Shown here piece after piece: positions 7,309-13,929 of a DNA stretch of 16,067 nt. Below the pieces are notes generated by a model, which was not told the origin of the DNA, searched no databases, and saw only the letters and a program-made list of their open reading frames with translations. Source of the stretch: Desulfuromonadaceae bacterium (GTDB lineage Bacteria; Desulfobacterota; Desulfuromonadia; Geobacterales; Pseudopelobacteraceae); NCBI GenBank assembly GCA_028686145.1, contig JAQUCQ010000034.1, forward strand, positions 1 through 16,067, in the 5' to 3' direction. Position 1 is the stretch's first letter, and each line of letters opens with the position of its first letter. Both the position numbers and the translations under genes were made by a program.

Positions 7309-9543
7309 TTACTGGACTTCCTCATCTTTTTTCTTGCGCCGAGGCCGGGGAGCCGGTTTGGGTGGTGTGGTTTCCGGTTCCGGGGTAGTGATAGTCACTT
7401 CCTTGGTCTTTTTGGGTGCGGCGCGCCGCGGTTTCTTTTGTACCTGTAGCGGTTCTGGAGCAGTAGCCAGTTCAGCAGCCGGTTCAGAAGTTACAGGCAT
7501 CTCGGCAGTAGTCTCCGGTTTTTTCTTGCGTGGTGTCCGGACGCGTTTCGGTTTGGCTTCAGTCGCTGGAGCCTCAGCAGGTGTCTGGACAGGTGTTGCT
7601 GTTCCCGTCTCCGTCTCAACCGATTCAGCGGCTGGTACGGCAGGTGCCTCTTCAGCAGAGTGCTCAGGGTTTTTATGGGCTTTGCTGCGACTACGTCGCC
7701 GCTTCCGTTTTTTTGGCTTAGCAGCCAGATCCGCAGCATCGTCGCCCGGTTCAGAAGTGCTGACGTCAGCGCCTTCAGGAGCCTCTTCGGTCTGAGAAAC
7801 ATCGCCAGGAGCCATCTCTGTCTCGCTCTGATCGAACTCAGCCGCATTCTGTTGAACGTCACCGGCCACCTTTTTCTTCTTTTTGCGCCGTTTCCGCTTT
7901 TTGGTACCATCGACCGGAGCGGCAACTTCCGTAATCTGCTCCTCATCAGCCACAGTCTGCAAGGTGGTAATGCCTGGGACAATCGTTTTGTGGGCTTCTT
8001 CCGCTTCGGCTTCGCTTTTGAGGACATCATCAAGGTGCGGTCTTTCACGTTTTTCCGTTTCAAGCTCCAGCTGATTGAGCAGGAAAGATGTTTTCCCCTT
8101 GACGGTCACTTCAATATCATAATCGTTTTCAATCTGGGTTAGTTCGCGTTTTTTACGGTTGAGCAGGTAGTAGGCCACTTCCAGAGGCAGCCCCCCACGG
8201 ACTTCGGCAACAGTCCCCTTGGCAGCTGCGGCGTGAACCTTGCGCAGGAAAGATACCGCCATCGCTTCAACGGATTTTACTTTACCCCGCCCTTCGCAAT
8301 GCGGACATTCAAGGTGAATGGCATCATTTAACGTTTTGGCAATCCGCTGGCGAGACATTTCCATGATGCCGAATTGAGAAATGCGACCAACATTAACCCG
8401 TGCCTTATCCATTTTGAGGGCACTCTTGAGAGCCTTTTCAACTTCGCTGTTATGCTTGTTTTCGCGCATGTCGATCAGGTCAATAACAATCAGACCACCC
8501 AGGTCGCGCAATCGTAACTGCCGGGCAACTTCTTCAACTGCCTCCAAGTTGGTTTTGAACGCGGTATCTTCAATGCCGCGTTCGCCGCTTGATTTCCCCG
8601 AATTGACATCTATTGAAACCAGCGCTTCGGTCGGTTCAATTATTAGCGAACCACCGGATGGTAGTGACACCCGCTTTTCATAGATCTGGTCGATCTGTTC
8701 TTCAAGTTGAAAACGGGAAAAGATCGGTCGCTTTTCCTTGTGCAGCTTGACTCGCTTTTCACAGGCCGGCATGGTGGCGCGAAAAAACTCTTTTGCTTCC
8801 TGGTAGGCATCCTTGCTGTCAACCAGGACCTCGTCAATATCATCCGAAAAGTAGTCGCGAATTGTACGGATAATCAAACCGCTGTCCCGATAAATTTCAC
8901 CAGCACCCTTGATTTCGGAAGCTCTCTGTTTGATTGATTCATACAATTCCGTCAGGTTGGTGAAATCTTTCTGTAACTCTTCAGGAGTACGCCCTACCGC
9001 TTCAGTGCGGATGATATATCCCATGCCTTCAGGGATGTCCATCTCACCCACAATCTCTTTTAGCTTCTTGCGAGTGCCCTCCTGCTCAACCTTGCGGGAG
9101 ATGCCGGTTGAATCACTTCCAGGCATTATGACCATATATCGTCCCGGCAGAGATAGATAGCTGGTTAGTGCGGAACCTTTGTTGTCACGTTCGTCCTTCT
9201 CAATTTGCACCACAAGCTCCTGGCCTCGCCGCAATACTTCCTGGATACGAGGGCGGCGCTTGCGCTGTTCTTCAGGGATGTCTTCCCGCCATTCCCAGTA
9301 GTCGGGATGCAGTTCGCCGATCTGGAGGAAACCGGGTTTGGCGCGGCCGATATCGACAAAAGCGGCCTGGAGACCGGGTTCGACACGAAGGACGACACCT
9401 TTGTAAATGTTGCCTTTAATTTGCTCTTTGCCGCTGATTTCTATGTTCAACTCCATCAAACGGCCGTCATGCACTATGGCTACGCGAGTCTCCTCGGGGT
9501 GCATGACGTTAATCAGCATTTTCTTGCTTATATTTGTGCTCAT
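7309..9543 (-). CDS. Ribonuclease E/G family endoribonuclease with long basic/acidic C-terminal tail
   Basis: This is a single-strand endoribonuclease for mRNA turnover and stable RNA processing. In the 744-residue product an S1 RNA-binding domain (about 37-130, GNIYKGVVLRVEPGLQAAFV) lies in the N-terminal part. The catalytic DNase I-like domain carries VSIDVNSGK with D312 and N314, and LIVIDLIDM with D355; the 43-residue spacing equals that of E. coli RNase E D303 and D346. The zinc-link CPHC (C413, C416) matches E. coli C404 and C407, which hold the dimer together. After about residue 505 comes a roughly 240-residue low-complexity region in which Lys/Arg blocks (about 547-558, 609-621, 664-675, 703-713, 732-739) alternate with acidic and Ala/Pro segments. 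That resembles the RNA- and protein-binding scaffold half of RNase E, although no sequence homology is visible. It is longer than a typical RNase G (about 490) and shorter than E. coli RNase E (1061). The ATG at 9541-9543 is in frame with a good promoter about 55-80 bases upstream. Confidence 0.93.
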   Translation of the reverse strand: MSTNISKKMLINVMHPEETRVAIVHDGRLMELNIEISGKEQIKGNIYKGVVLRVEPGLQAAFVDIGRAKPGFLQIGELHPDYWEWREDIPEEQRKRRPRIQEVLRRGQELVVQIEKDERDNKGSALTSYLSLPGRYMVIMPGSDSTGISRKVEQEGTRKKLKEIVGEMDIPEGMGYIIRTEAVGRTPEELQKDFTNLTELYESIKQRASEIKGAGEIYRDSGLIIRTIRDYFSDDIDEVLVDSKDAYQEAKEFFRATMPACEKRVKLHKEKRPIFSRFQLEEQIDQIYEKRVSLPSGGSLIIEPTEALVSIDVNSGKSSGERGIEDTAFKTNLEAVEEVARQLRLRDLGGLIVIDLIDMRENKHNSEVEKALKSALKMDKARVNVGRISQFGIMEMSRQRIAKTLNDAIHLECPHCEGRGKVKSVEAMAVSFLRKVHAAAAKGTVAEVRGGLPLEVAYYLLNRKKRELTQIENDYDIEVTVKGKTSFLLNQLELETEKRERPHLDDVLKSEAEAEEAHKTIVPGITTLQTVADEEQITEVAAPVDGTKKRKRRKKKKKVAGDVQQNAAEFDQSETEMAPGDVSQTEEAPEGADVSTSEPGDDAADLAAKPKKRKRRRSRSKAHKNPEHSAEEAPAVPAAESVETETGTATPVQTPAEAPATEAKPKRVRTPRKKKPETTAEMPVTSEPAAELATAPEPLQVQKKPRRAAPKKTKEVTITTPEPETTPPKPAPRPRRKKKDEEVQ

Positions 9544-9597
9544 TTCTATGAATAACCTCTCAGGTAATCAGCGCTAGTTTTGATGCAAAACAGGCGG

Positions 9598-9625
9598 ATT
9601 ATATCTCTTTTGGCGCTGAAAGCAA
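9598..9625 (-). promoter_or_regulatory. Promoter of the RNase E/G gene
   Basis: On the minus strand a perfect TATAAT (9598-9603) stands 16 bases after TTGCTT (9620-9625), a weak -35 with 3 of 6 matches. Predicted start is near 9591, leaving a leader of about 48 bases. The -35 overlaps the U-tract of the hppA terminator, so the two signals are packed together. The short leader leaves little room for a long autoregulatory 5' UTR such as that of E. coli rne. Confidence 0.6.
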
Positions 9626-9664
9626 AGAAAAAGGCGGTACAGGGTGAATTCCCCGTACCGCCTT
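9621..9664 (-). terminator. Rho-independent terminator of hppA
   Basis: Perfect 10-bp arms (9631-9640 AAGGCGGTAC and 9655-9664 GTACCGCCTT) are followed inward by a mismatch and a GGG/CCC extension. On the minus strand the hairpin runs straight into TTTTTCTTTG, a U-rich tract. It begins 27 bases after the hppA stop codon. The arms are GC-rich and the geometry is canonical. Confidence 0.93.
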
Positions 9665-9690
9665 GTTGTGAGACAGTATTATTATGAGAA

Positions 9691-11760
9691 CTACATCATT
9701 CTGGCCAGAAGCGGCACAATCAGAAGTGAAACAATGTTGATGATCTTGATCATCGGGTTGATTGCAGGGCCTGCAGTGTCCTTATAGGGGTCGCCTACAG
9801 TATCTCCGGTAACGGCGGCTTTGTGGGCTTCACCGCCTTTTCCGCCGTGGTGGCCGTCTTCGATATATTTCTTGGCGTTATCCCATGCACCACCACCGGT
9901 CGTCATGGAAATGGCAACAAAAATACCGGTGACGATGGTTCCGACGATGACGCCGCCCAGAGCTTTGGGGCCAAGGGTGAAGCCAACGATGACCGGTGCG
10001 AGGATTGGGATCAAGCCGGGGACGACCATTTCCTTGAGGGCGGTCTTGGTGACGATATCGACACAGGCAGCATAATCCGGTTTGCCTGTCCCTTCCATGA
10101 TGCCCTTGATCTCGCGGAACTGTCGGCGTACTTCGACAACAACGGCACCACCTGCCTTACCGACGGCTTCCATGCACTGGGCACCGAAGTAGTAGGGGAG
10201 CATGCCGCCAATGAAGAGGCCAACGATGATATACGGGTCAGAAAGGTCAAATTTAATTATTTCTTTACCTGCTGAGAGAAGGGCATGGTTCAGCTCGTCA
10301 ACGTAGGAGGTGAAGAGAATAACGGCGGCCAGACCGGCAGAGCCGATGGCGTATCCCTTGGTAACGGCCTTGGTCGTATTGCCGACCGCATCAAGCGGAT
10401 CGGTCACAGCGCGAACAGATTCGTCCAATTCGGCCATTTCGGCGATACCGCCGGCATTATCGGTGATCGGTCCATAAGCATCCATGGCAACAACGATACC
10501 GGTTAGCGAGAGCATGGATACGGCAGCAATGGCGATGCCGTAAACGCCAGCGCACTGGAAGGCAACAATGATGCCTGCTGCGATGACAATGACCGGGGCT
10601 GCCGTTGATTTCATGGAGATACCGAGTCCGGCAATCACGTTGGTGCCATGTCCGGTTGTAGACGCTTGGGCGATGTGTTGAACAGGGCCATATTCCGTTG
10701 CAGTATAGTACTCGGTGATCCAGAAAATGGCGCCGGTAACGACTAAGCCGACGATGGCCGAGATGAATATATTCAATGAGCTGAAGGTCACGCCAGCGGC
10801 ATTAGTGAGACCGGCCGGGAACATCTGTGTCGTGACAAAGTAGAAGGCGATACAGGCGAGCACGGCAGAAGCGATCAGTCCTTTATACAACGCCGGCATT
10901 ATCTTCTGGCTGGCGCCTAGTTTGACAAAGTAGGTGCCAATAATGGAAGTAATGATCGAGATGCCGCCCAGAATCAGCGGATAACTGACGGAACCGGCAT
11001 TACTGGTAAAGGTGATAGCACCAAGTAGCATGGCGGCAATCAAGGTTACTGCATAGGTTTCAAACAGGTCGGCAGCCATGCCGGCGCAGTCACCGACGTT
11101 GTCGCCAACATTGTCGGCGATTACGGCAGGATTGCGGGGGTCATCCTCAGGGATTCCGGCTTCAACCTTGCCTACCAAGTCAGCGCCTACATCGGCTCCC
11201 TTGGTAAAGATACCGCCACCGAGACGGGCAAATATGGAAATCAGTGACCCACCGAAGCCGAGGCCGACCAGTTGGGTGACTACATCCTTGACCGGAGCAT
11301 CGGGCATCAATTTCAAGAGGACCATGTAGTAACCAGCAACGCCGAGAAGGCCGAGGCCGACAACTAGCATGCCGGTGATTGCTCCGCCCTTGAAAGCAAC
11401 ATTAAGAGCTTTGGTGATGCCTGATTTAGCTGCTTCCGTCGTACGCACGTTAGCACGAACAGAGACAAACATGCCGATAAAACCGGTCAGGCCGGAGAAA
11501 AGTGCGCCGACCGCAAAGCCGACCGCAGTCTTGGCGCCGAGGGTTATAAACAGAGCAATGAACATGATTACACCAACCACTGCGATGATTGTGTACTGGC
11601 GTTTCATGTAGGCGCCGGCCCCTTCCTGAATCGCTGCGGCGATCTGCTTCATACGGTCATTGCCCTGAGGCAGGCCGAGAATCCAGCTTGCCGTGATCAG
11701 GCCGTAGGCAACGGCTGCGGCTGCACAGACCAGGGCAAAAACAACTGCATACTGTTCCAT
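9691..11760 (-). CDS. hppA: Membrane-bound proton-translocating pyrophosphatase, K+-independent type
   Basis: This integral inner-membrane pump couples hydrolysis of pyrophosphate to ion export, recovering energy from biosynthetic PPi. The 689-residue protein is rich in membrane segments throughout. It shows the family's signature DVGADLVGKVE (190-200), DNVGDNVGDCAG (216-227), the DNAGGIAEMAEL region (434-445) and the C-terminal GDTVGDPYKDTAGPAINP (652-669), which bind Mg-PPi. At the position that decides potassium dependence it reads GNTTKAVTKG, with Lys464 and Thr467 in place of the GNTTAAIGKG pattern of K+-dependent enzymes. Established family rules then predict a K+-independent proton pump rather than a Na+ pump. 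The ATG at 11758-11760 has a perfect AGGAGG ten bases upstream (11771-11776). It is a single-gene unit: its own promoter candidate is upstream, a strong terminator follows, and the gene upstream is divergent. Confidence 0.97.
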   Translation of the reverse strand: MEQYAVVFALVCAAAAVAYGLITASWILGLPQGNDRMKQIAAAIQEGAGAYMKRQYTIIAVVGVIMFIALFITLGAKTAVGFAVGALFSGLTGFIGMFVSVRANVRTTEAAKSGITKALNVAFKGGAITGMLVVGLGLLGVAGYYMVLLKLMPDAPVKDVVTQLVGLGFGGSLISIFARLGGGIFTKGADVGADLVGKVEAGIPEDDPRNPAVIADNVGDNVGDCAGMAADLFETYAVTLIAAMLLGAITFTSNAGSVSYPLILGGISIITSIIGTYFVKLGASQKIMPALYKGLIASAVLACIAFYFVTTQMFPAGLTNAAGVTFSSLNIFISAIVGLVVTGAIFWITEYYTATEYGPVQHIAQASTTGHGTNVIAGLGISMKSTAAPVIVIAAGIIVAFQCAGVYGIAIAAVSMLSLTGIVVAMDAYGPITDNAGGIAEMAELDESVRAVTDPLDAVGNTTKAVTKGYAIGSAGLAAVILFTSYVDELNHALLSAGKEIIKFDLSDPYIIVGLFIGGMLPYYFGAQCMEAVGKAGGAVVVEVRRQFREIKGIMEGTGKPDYAACVDIVTKTALKEMVVPGLIPILAPVIVGFTLGPKALGGVIVGTIVTGIFVAISMTTGGGAWDNAKKYIEDGHHGGKGGEAHKAAVTGDTVGDPYKDTAGPAINPMIKIINIVSLLIVPLLARMM

Positions 11761-11831
11761 TTTCTCATTTCCTCCTGTTAATATGAATAGCCAATTCGTG
11801 GCATTCTTGCTGGATGACCCAAAAACGCTAG

Positions 11832-11861
11832 ATAGTTAATGGAATGCCGTGTTTTTGTCAA
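11832..11861 (-). promoter_or_regulatory. Candidate promoter of hppA
   Basis: A perfect TTGACA lies at 11856-11861 (minus strand). The best -10 candidates are weak: TTAACT (11834-11839, 16-base spacer) or AACTAT (11832-11837, 18-base spacer), each 3 of 6. The start would be near 11825, giving a leader of about 65 bases. A perfect 7-bp inverted repeat, GGCATTC (11800-11806) and GAATGCC (11842-11848), straddles the -10 region and the early leader. The weak -10 could mean that an activator helps, but that is inference. Confidence 0.45.
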
Positions 11862-11928
11862 GTATAAATCCTCCGGTTTCACCTTCCTGCTCTCCGTTGT
11901 TAGTGGCTCAAGATGCAACTGCAGATGC

Positions 11929-11957
11929 TTGTCAATGTAATTCAGACATGATATATC
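11929..11957 (+). promoter_or_regulatory. Promoter of the CpoB/YbgF-like lipoprotein gene
   Basis: TTGTCA (11929-11934, 5 of 6) is followed after 17 bases by TATATC (11952-11957, 4 of 6). Predicted transcription start is near 11964, about 30 bases before the preferred ATG at 11994. It faces away from hppA; the two -35 boxes are about 67 bases apart. Confidence 0.55.
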
Positions 11958-11980
11958 TACGCCACGATTTATATGAGGAT

Positions 11981-11985
11981 AGGAG
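11981..11985 (+). promoter_or_regulatory. Ribosome binding site fixing the CpoB-like start
   Basis: AGGAG lies 8 bases before the ATG at 11994-11996. The earlier in-frame ATG at 11973 lies only about 9 bases after the predicted transcription start and has no SD, so the shorter start is preferred. Confidence 0.7.
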
Positions 11986-11993
11986 ATTTTCTT

Positions 11994-12827
11994 ATGAAAC
12001 ATTTGAGTATTATAATGTTATCGTGTGCAGTTTGTCTGGCTGGATGCGCCTCGCAGAGTGCGCTTGATAACACCCGCAATGATATCGACTCAATAAAAAC
12101 CAGACTTTTTTCCATGGACCGGGATCTTGCCACTGTGCGCGAAGAGTCAAAGGTAAGTGTCGGTGCCATCGAAAAGGGGTTCAAGGTTGATGTCGCTTCC
12201 GTCCGGAAAATGTCTGCCGACATTCAGGCTACTATAGACAGCACCAAGAGCGACATGCAATCGCTCAATGGTAAAGTTGACGATACTTCTCTTGCGGTAA
12301 AGAAAACCGCCGAGGATTTGGCTCGTTACCGTGAAGACGCTGACAAACGCATTATTGCTCTGGAGGATCGCGTTCTGAAACAGCAGACTTTGCTTGATTC
12401 ACTCTCAAAAAGTATGGCAGACATGGCCAAAGCGAAGAATGATGAAGCAAATTCTTCTCCTGATGCACTTTATTTGAAGGGGCTTGATTCGCTTAAGGCT
12501 GGTGATGTTGTGACGGCGCGGGAGCAGTTTACCAAGTTCCTTGACCAAAACCCCAAAAATGAGCTGGCTGCTAATGCTTACTACTGGATTGGTGAAACCT
12601 ACTACACCGAAAAAAACTATGATTCTGCGATCTTGTCCTATCAGGAAGTAATTAAAAACTATCCCGGTAAAGACAAGGTGGTTGCCGCCATGTTGAAGCA
12701 GGCGATGGCTTTTAACGCGATTAAGGACACCAAAAGTGCCAGGTTTGTATTGAAAAAACTGATTGAAGGTTTTCCGAAAAGCGAAGAAGCCAAGAAAGCA
12801 AAAGTTTTACTGAAGGGAATGAGATAA
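11994..12827 (+). CDS. CpoB/YbgF-like coiled-coil and TPR lipoprotein
   Basis: This is a 277-residue envelope protein with the domain order of CpoB/YbgF: an N-terminal coiled coil and C-terminal tetratricopeptide repeats. The signal peptide ends in the lipobox LAGC with predicted lipidated Cys18. Ala and Ser follow; the absence of Asp at +2 suits outer-membrane sorting. Residues about 22-145 are heptad-rich, charged and probably coiled coil. Three TPR-like repeats follow at about 156-188, 193-225 and 230-262, including AYYWIGETYYTEKNYDSAI. In E. coli CpoB couples the Tol-Pal machinery to peptidoglycan synthesis and is a soluble periplasmic protein next to pal. Here the protein appears lipid-anchored and no tol or pal gene is in view, so the function is only suggested. 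BamD-type lipoproteins also combine a lipobox with TPRs, but they lack this long coiled coil. The gene is convergent with hisB and ends before a shared hairpin. Confidence 0.8.
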   Translation: MKHLSIIMLSCAVCLAGCASQSALDNTRNDIDSIKTRLFSMDRDLATVREESKVSVGAIEKGFKVDVASVRKMSADIQATIDSTKSDMQSLNGKVDDTSLAVKKTAEDLARYREDADKRIIALEDRVLKQQTLLDSLSKSMADMAKAKNDEANSSPDALYLKGLDSLKAGDVVTAREQFTKFLDQNPKNELAANAYYWIGETYYTEKNYDSAILSYQEVIKNYPGKDKVVAAMLKQAMAFNAIKDTKSARFVLKKLIEGFPKSEEAKKAKVLLKGMR

Positions 12828-12840
12828 AAACTCAGTCCAA

Positions 12841-12891
12841 ATGCAAACAAAAGGGCGGTACCGTGTTTCGGTGCCGCCCTTTTGTTTGCAT
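12841..12891. terminator. Bidirectional terminator between the CpoB-like gene and hisB
   Basis: A 23-bp stem (12841-12863 with 12869-12891, TGTTT loop) contains a single T-G wobble and is otherwise perfect. The core GGGCGG/CCGCCC is flanked on both sides by A-rich and T-rich arms, so either strand reads as a GC hairpin followed by TTTTGTTTG. It lies 13 bases after the plus-strand stop and 20 bases beyond the hisB stop. Confidence 0.92.
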
Positions 12892-12911
12892 AAAAAATGG
12901 ATAGTTTAAAC

Positions 12912-13499
12912 TCACAATACCCCTTTTGTTGACATGACCCCATCGACACGTGGATCACGTTGGCTGGCGCTGTCCAATGCCCGGGCAAAAGCCTTGAAGC
13001 ATGCCTCAATGATATGGTGAACATTATCACCATACATAACATTGATATGCAGGTTAAGGCCGCAGTGGTTGGCAAATGCCTGAAAAAACTCCCTCGCCAG
13101 TTCTACGTCGAAATCGCCTATTTTAACTTTTGGCAAGTTGGCGTGATACACCAGATAAGGCCTGCCGGAGATATCAACTGCCACACTGGCGAGTGTCTCG
13201 TCCATTGGTACGGTGGCCTGGCCGTAGCGCCGGATTCCCTTTTTCTCTCCCAATGCCTGCTTAAATGCCTCGCCCAGAACAATGCCGATATCTTCCACTG
13301 TATGATGAAAGTCGATATCAATGTCACCACTTGCTTCAATGTTCAGATCAAAAAGACCGTGGCGGGCAAAAAGATTGAGCATGTGGTCAAGAAACGGCAC
13401 CGAAGTACAGATTGAAGCCGTTCCGGAGCCATCAACCGTCAAAGACAGCTTTATTCTGGTTTCCTTCGTAATTCGCTCTATCATTGCAATGCGGCTCAT
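12912..13499 (-). CDS. hisB: Imidazoleglycerol-phosphate dehydratase
   Basis: HisB is a manganese enzyme that dehydrates imidazole-glycerol phosphate to imidazole-acetol phosphate, the step just before HisC in histidine synthesis. At 195 residues it is the monofunctional form, without the N-terminal phosphatase of E. coli HisB. The metal-binding and catalytic motifs are intact: FLDHMLNLFARHG (36-48), DFHHTVEDIGIVLG (63-76) and GDNVHHIIEACFKAFARAL (157-175). The chain ends in the typical STKGVL. The ATG at 13497-13499 has GAGGAG (13507-13512) 7 bases upstream. Its first 68 bases overlap the 3' end of the preceding CxxC protein in another frame, so translation may be coupled. It is the last gene before the terminator; hisH, hisA and hisF do not follow here. 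Confidence 0.97.
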   Translation of the reverse strand: MSRIAMIERITKETRIKLSLTVDGSGTASICTSVPFLDHMLNLFARHGLFDLNIEASGDIDIDFHHTVEDIGIVLGEAFKQALGEKKGIRRYGQATVPMDETLASVAVDISGRPYLVYHANLPKVKIGDFDVELAREFFQAFANHCGLNLHINVMYGDNVHHIIEACFKAFARALDSASQRDPRVDGVMSTKGVL

Positions 13500-13917
13500 C
13501 GTTTAACTCCTCGGACAATTTTTGTTTCAGTAAATTGAACTTGCTCAGGGGGCTGCCGTGAACCAGGGTGGCCTTTTGAGTATCATCATTCCATAACGAG
13601 ATGTACCCTTTCCATCCTTTGCTGGAAAGGAGCTCTACAAGCGTGTTGAGTACTTCGATTGAGGGGTGCTCATGGAAGGCGTTGTAGCCACAGTAGCCAC
13701 CCGGCGGAAGCAGCCGAAAGGCGCCATACCCCTTACTGACATTCCGTTTGAGCACAACCGGTTCGCCACTTTCCCAATTGACCTCTTCATAGGCTGTCCA
13801 GCCGCAGACCGGACACATGATGCGCCGTGCACTGTTTTTCCCCCATCCCTCCGTGTCCACCCGGGCATAGATAAATCCACATTGTCCACAAGGCTCGTAC
13901 ATATCTCGAAGCGGCAT
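13432..13917 (-). CDS. Uncharacterised protein with two CxxC pairs (zinc-ribbon-like) inside the his operon
   Basis: I do not recognise a named family. The 161-residue protein starts MPLRDMYEPC and carries two Cys pairs, C10-x2-C13 (CGQC) and C35-x2-C38 (CPVC), spaced as in a zinc ribbon. After these comes a mixed alpha/beta region with the conspicuous stretch LLPPGGYCGYNAFHEHPS and no recognisable catalytic motif. It is soluble, with no signal peptide. The ATG at 13915-13917 has AAGGAGA 6 bases upstream, overlapping the hisC stop, and lies 12 bases after hisC. The last 22 codons overlap the start of hisB; that tail is polar and may be dispensable. Tight packing between hisC and hisB argues that it is a real, co-expressed gene. 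Zinc binding is inferred from the cysteine spacing; a role in histidine synthesis or in its regulation is only suggested by position. Confidence 0.8.
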   Translation of the reverse strand: MPLRDMYEPCGQCGFIYARVDTEGWGKNSARRIMCPVCGWTAYEEVNWESGEPVVLKRNVSKGYGAFRLLPPGGYCGYNAFHEHPSIEVLNTLVELLSSKGWKGYISLWNDDTQKATLVHGSPLSKFNLLKQKLSEELNDEPHCNDRANYEGNQNKAVFDG

Positions 13918-13929
13918 GAAGAATCTCCT

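Noticed and set aside
7280..8142. Open frames on the plus strand opposite the RNase tail
   Set aside because: They are low-complexity mirrors (Ser/Ala/Arg/Gly-rich) of the repetitive Lys/Arg/Ala/Glu codons of the RNase gene, with no motif and no promoter or ribosome site.
11973..11993. Earlier ATG adding seven residues to the CpoB-like protein
   Set aside because: It has no SD and would put acidic Asp in the signal peptide n-region; AGGAG is correctly placed for the ATG at 11994.
12659..13075. Minus-strand open frame spanning the terminator, antisense to the CpoB-like gene end
   Set aside because: It runs through a strong bidirectional hairpin and out-of-frame hisB sequence and shows no recognisable protein features.
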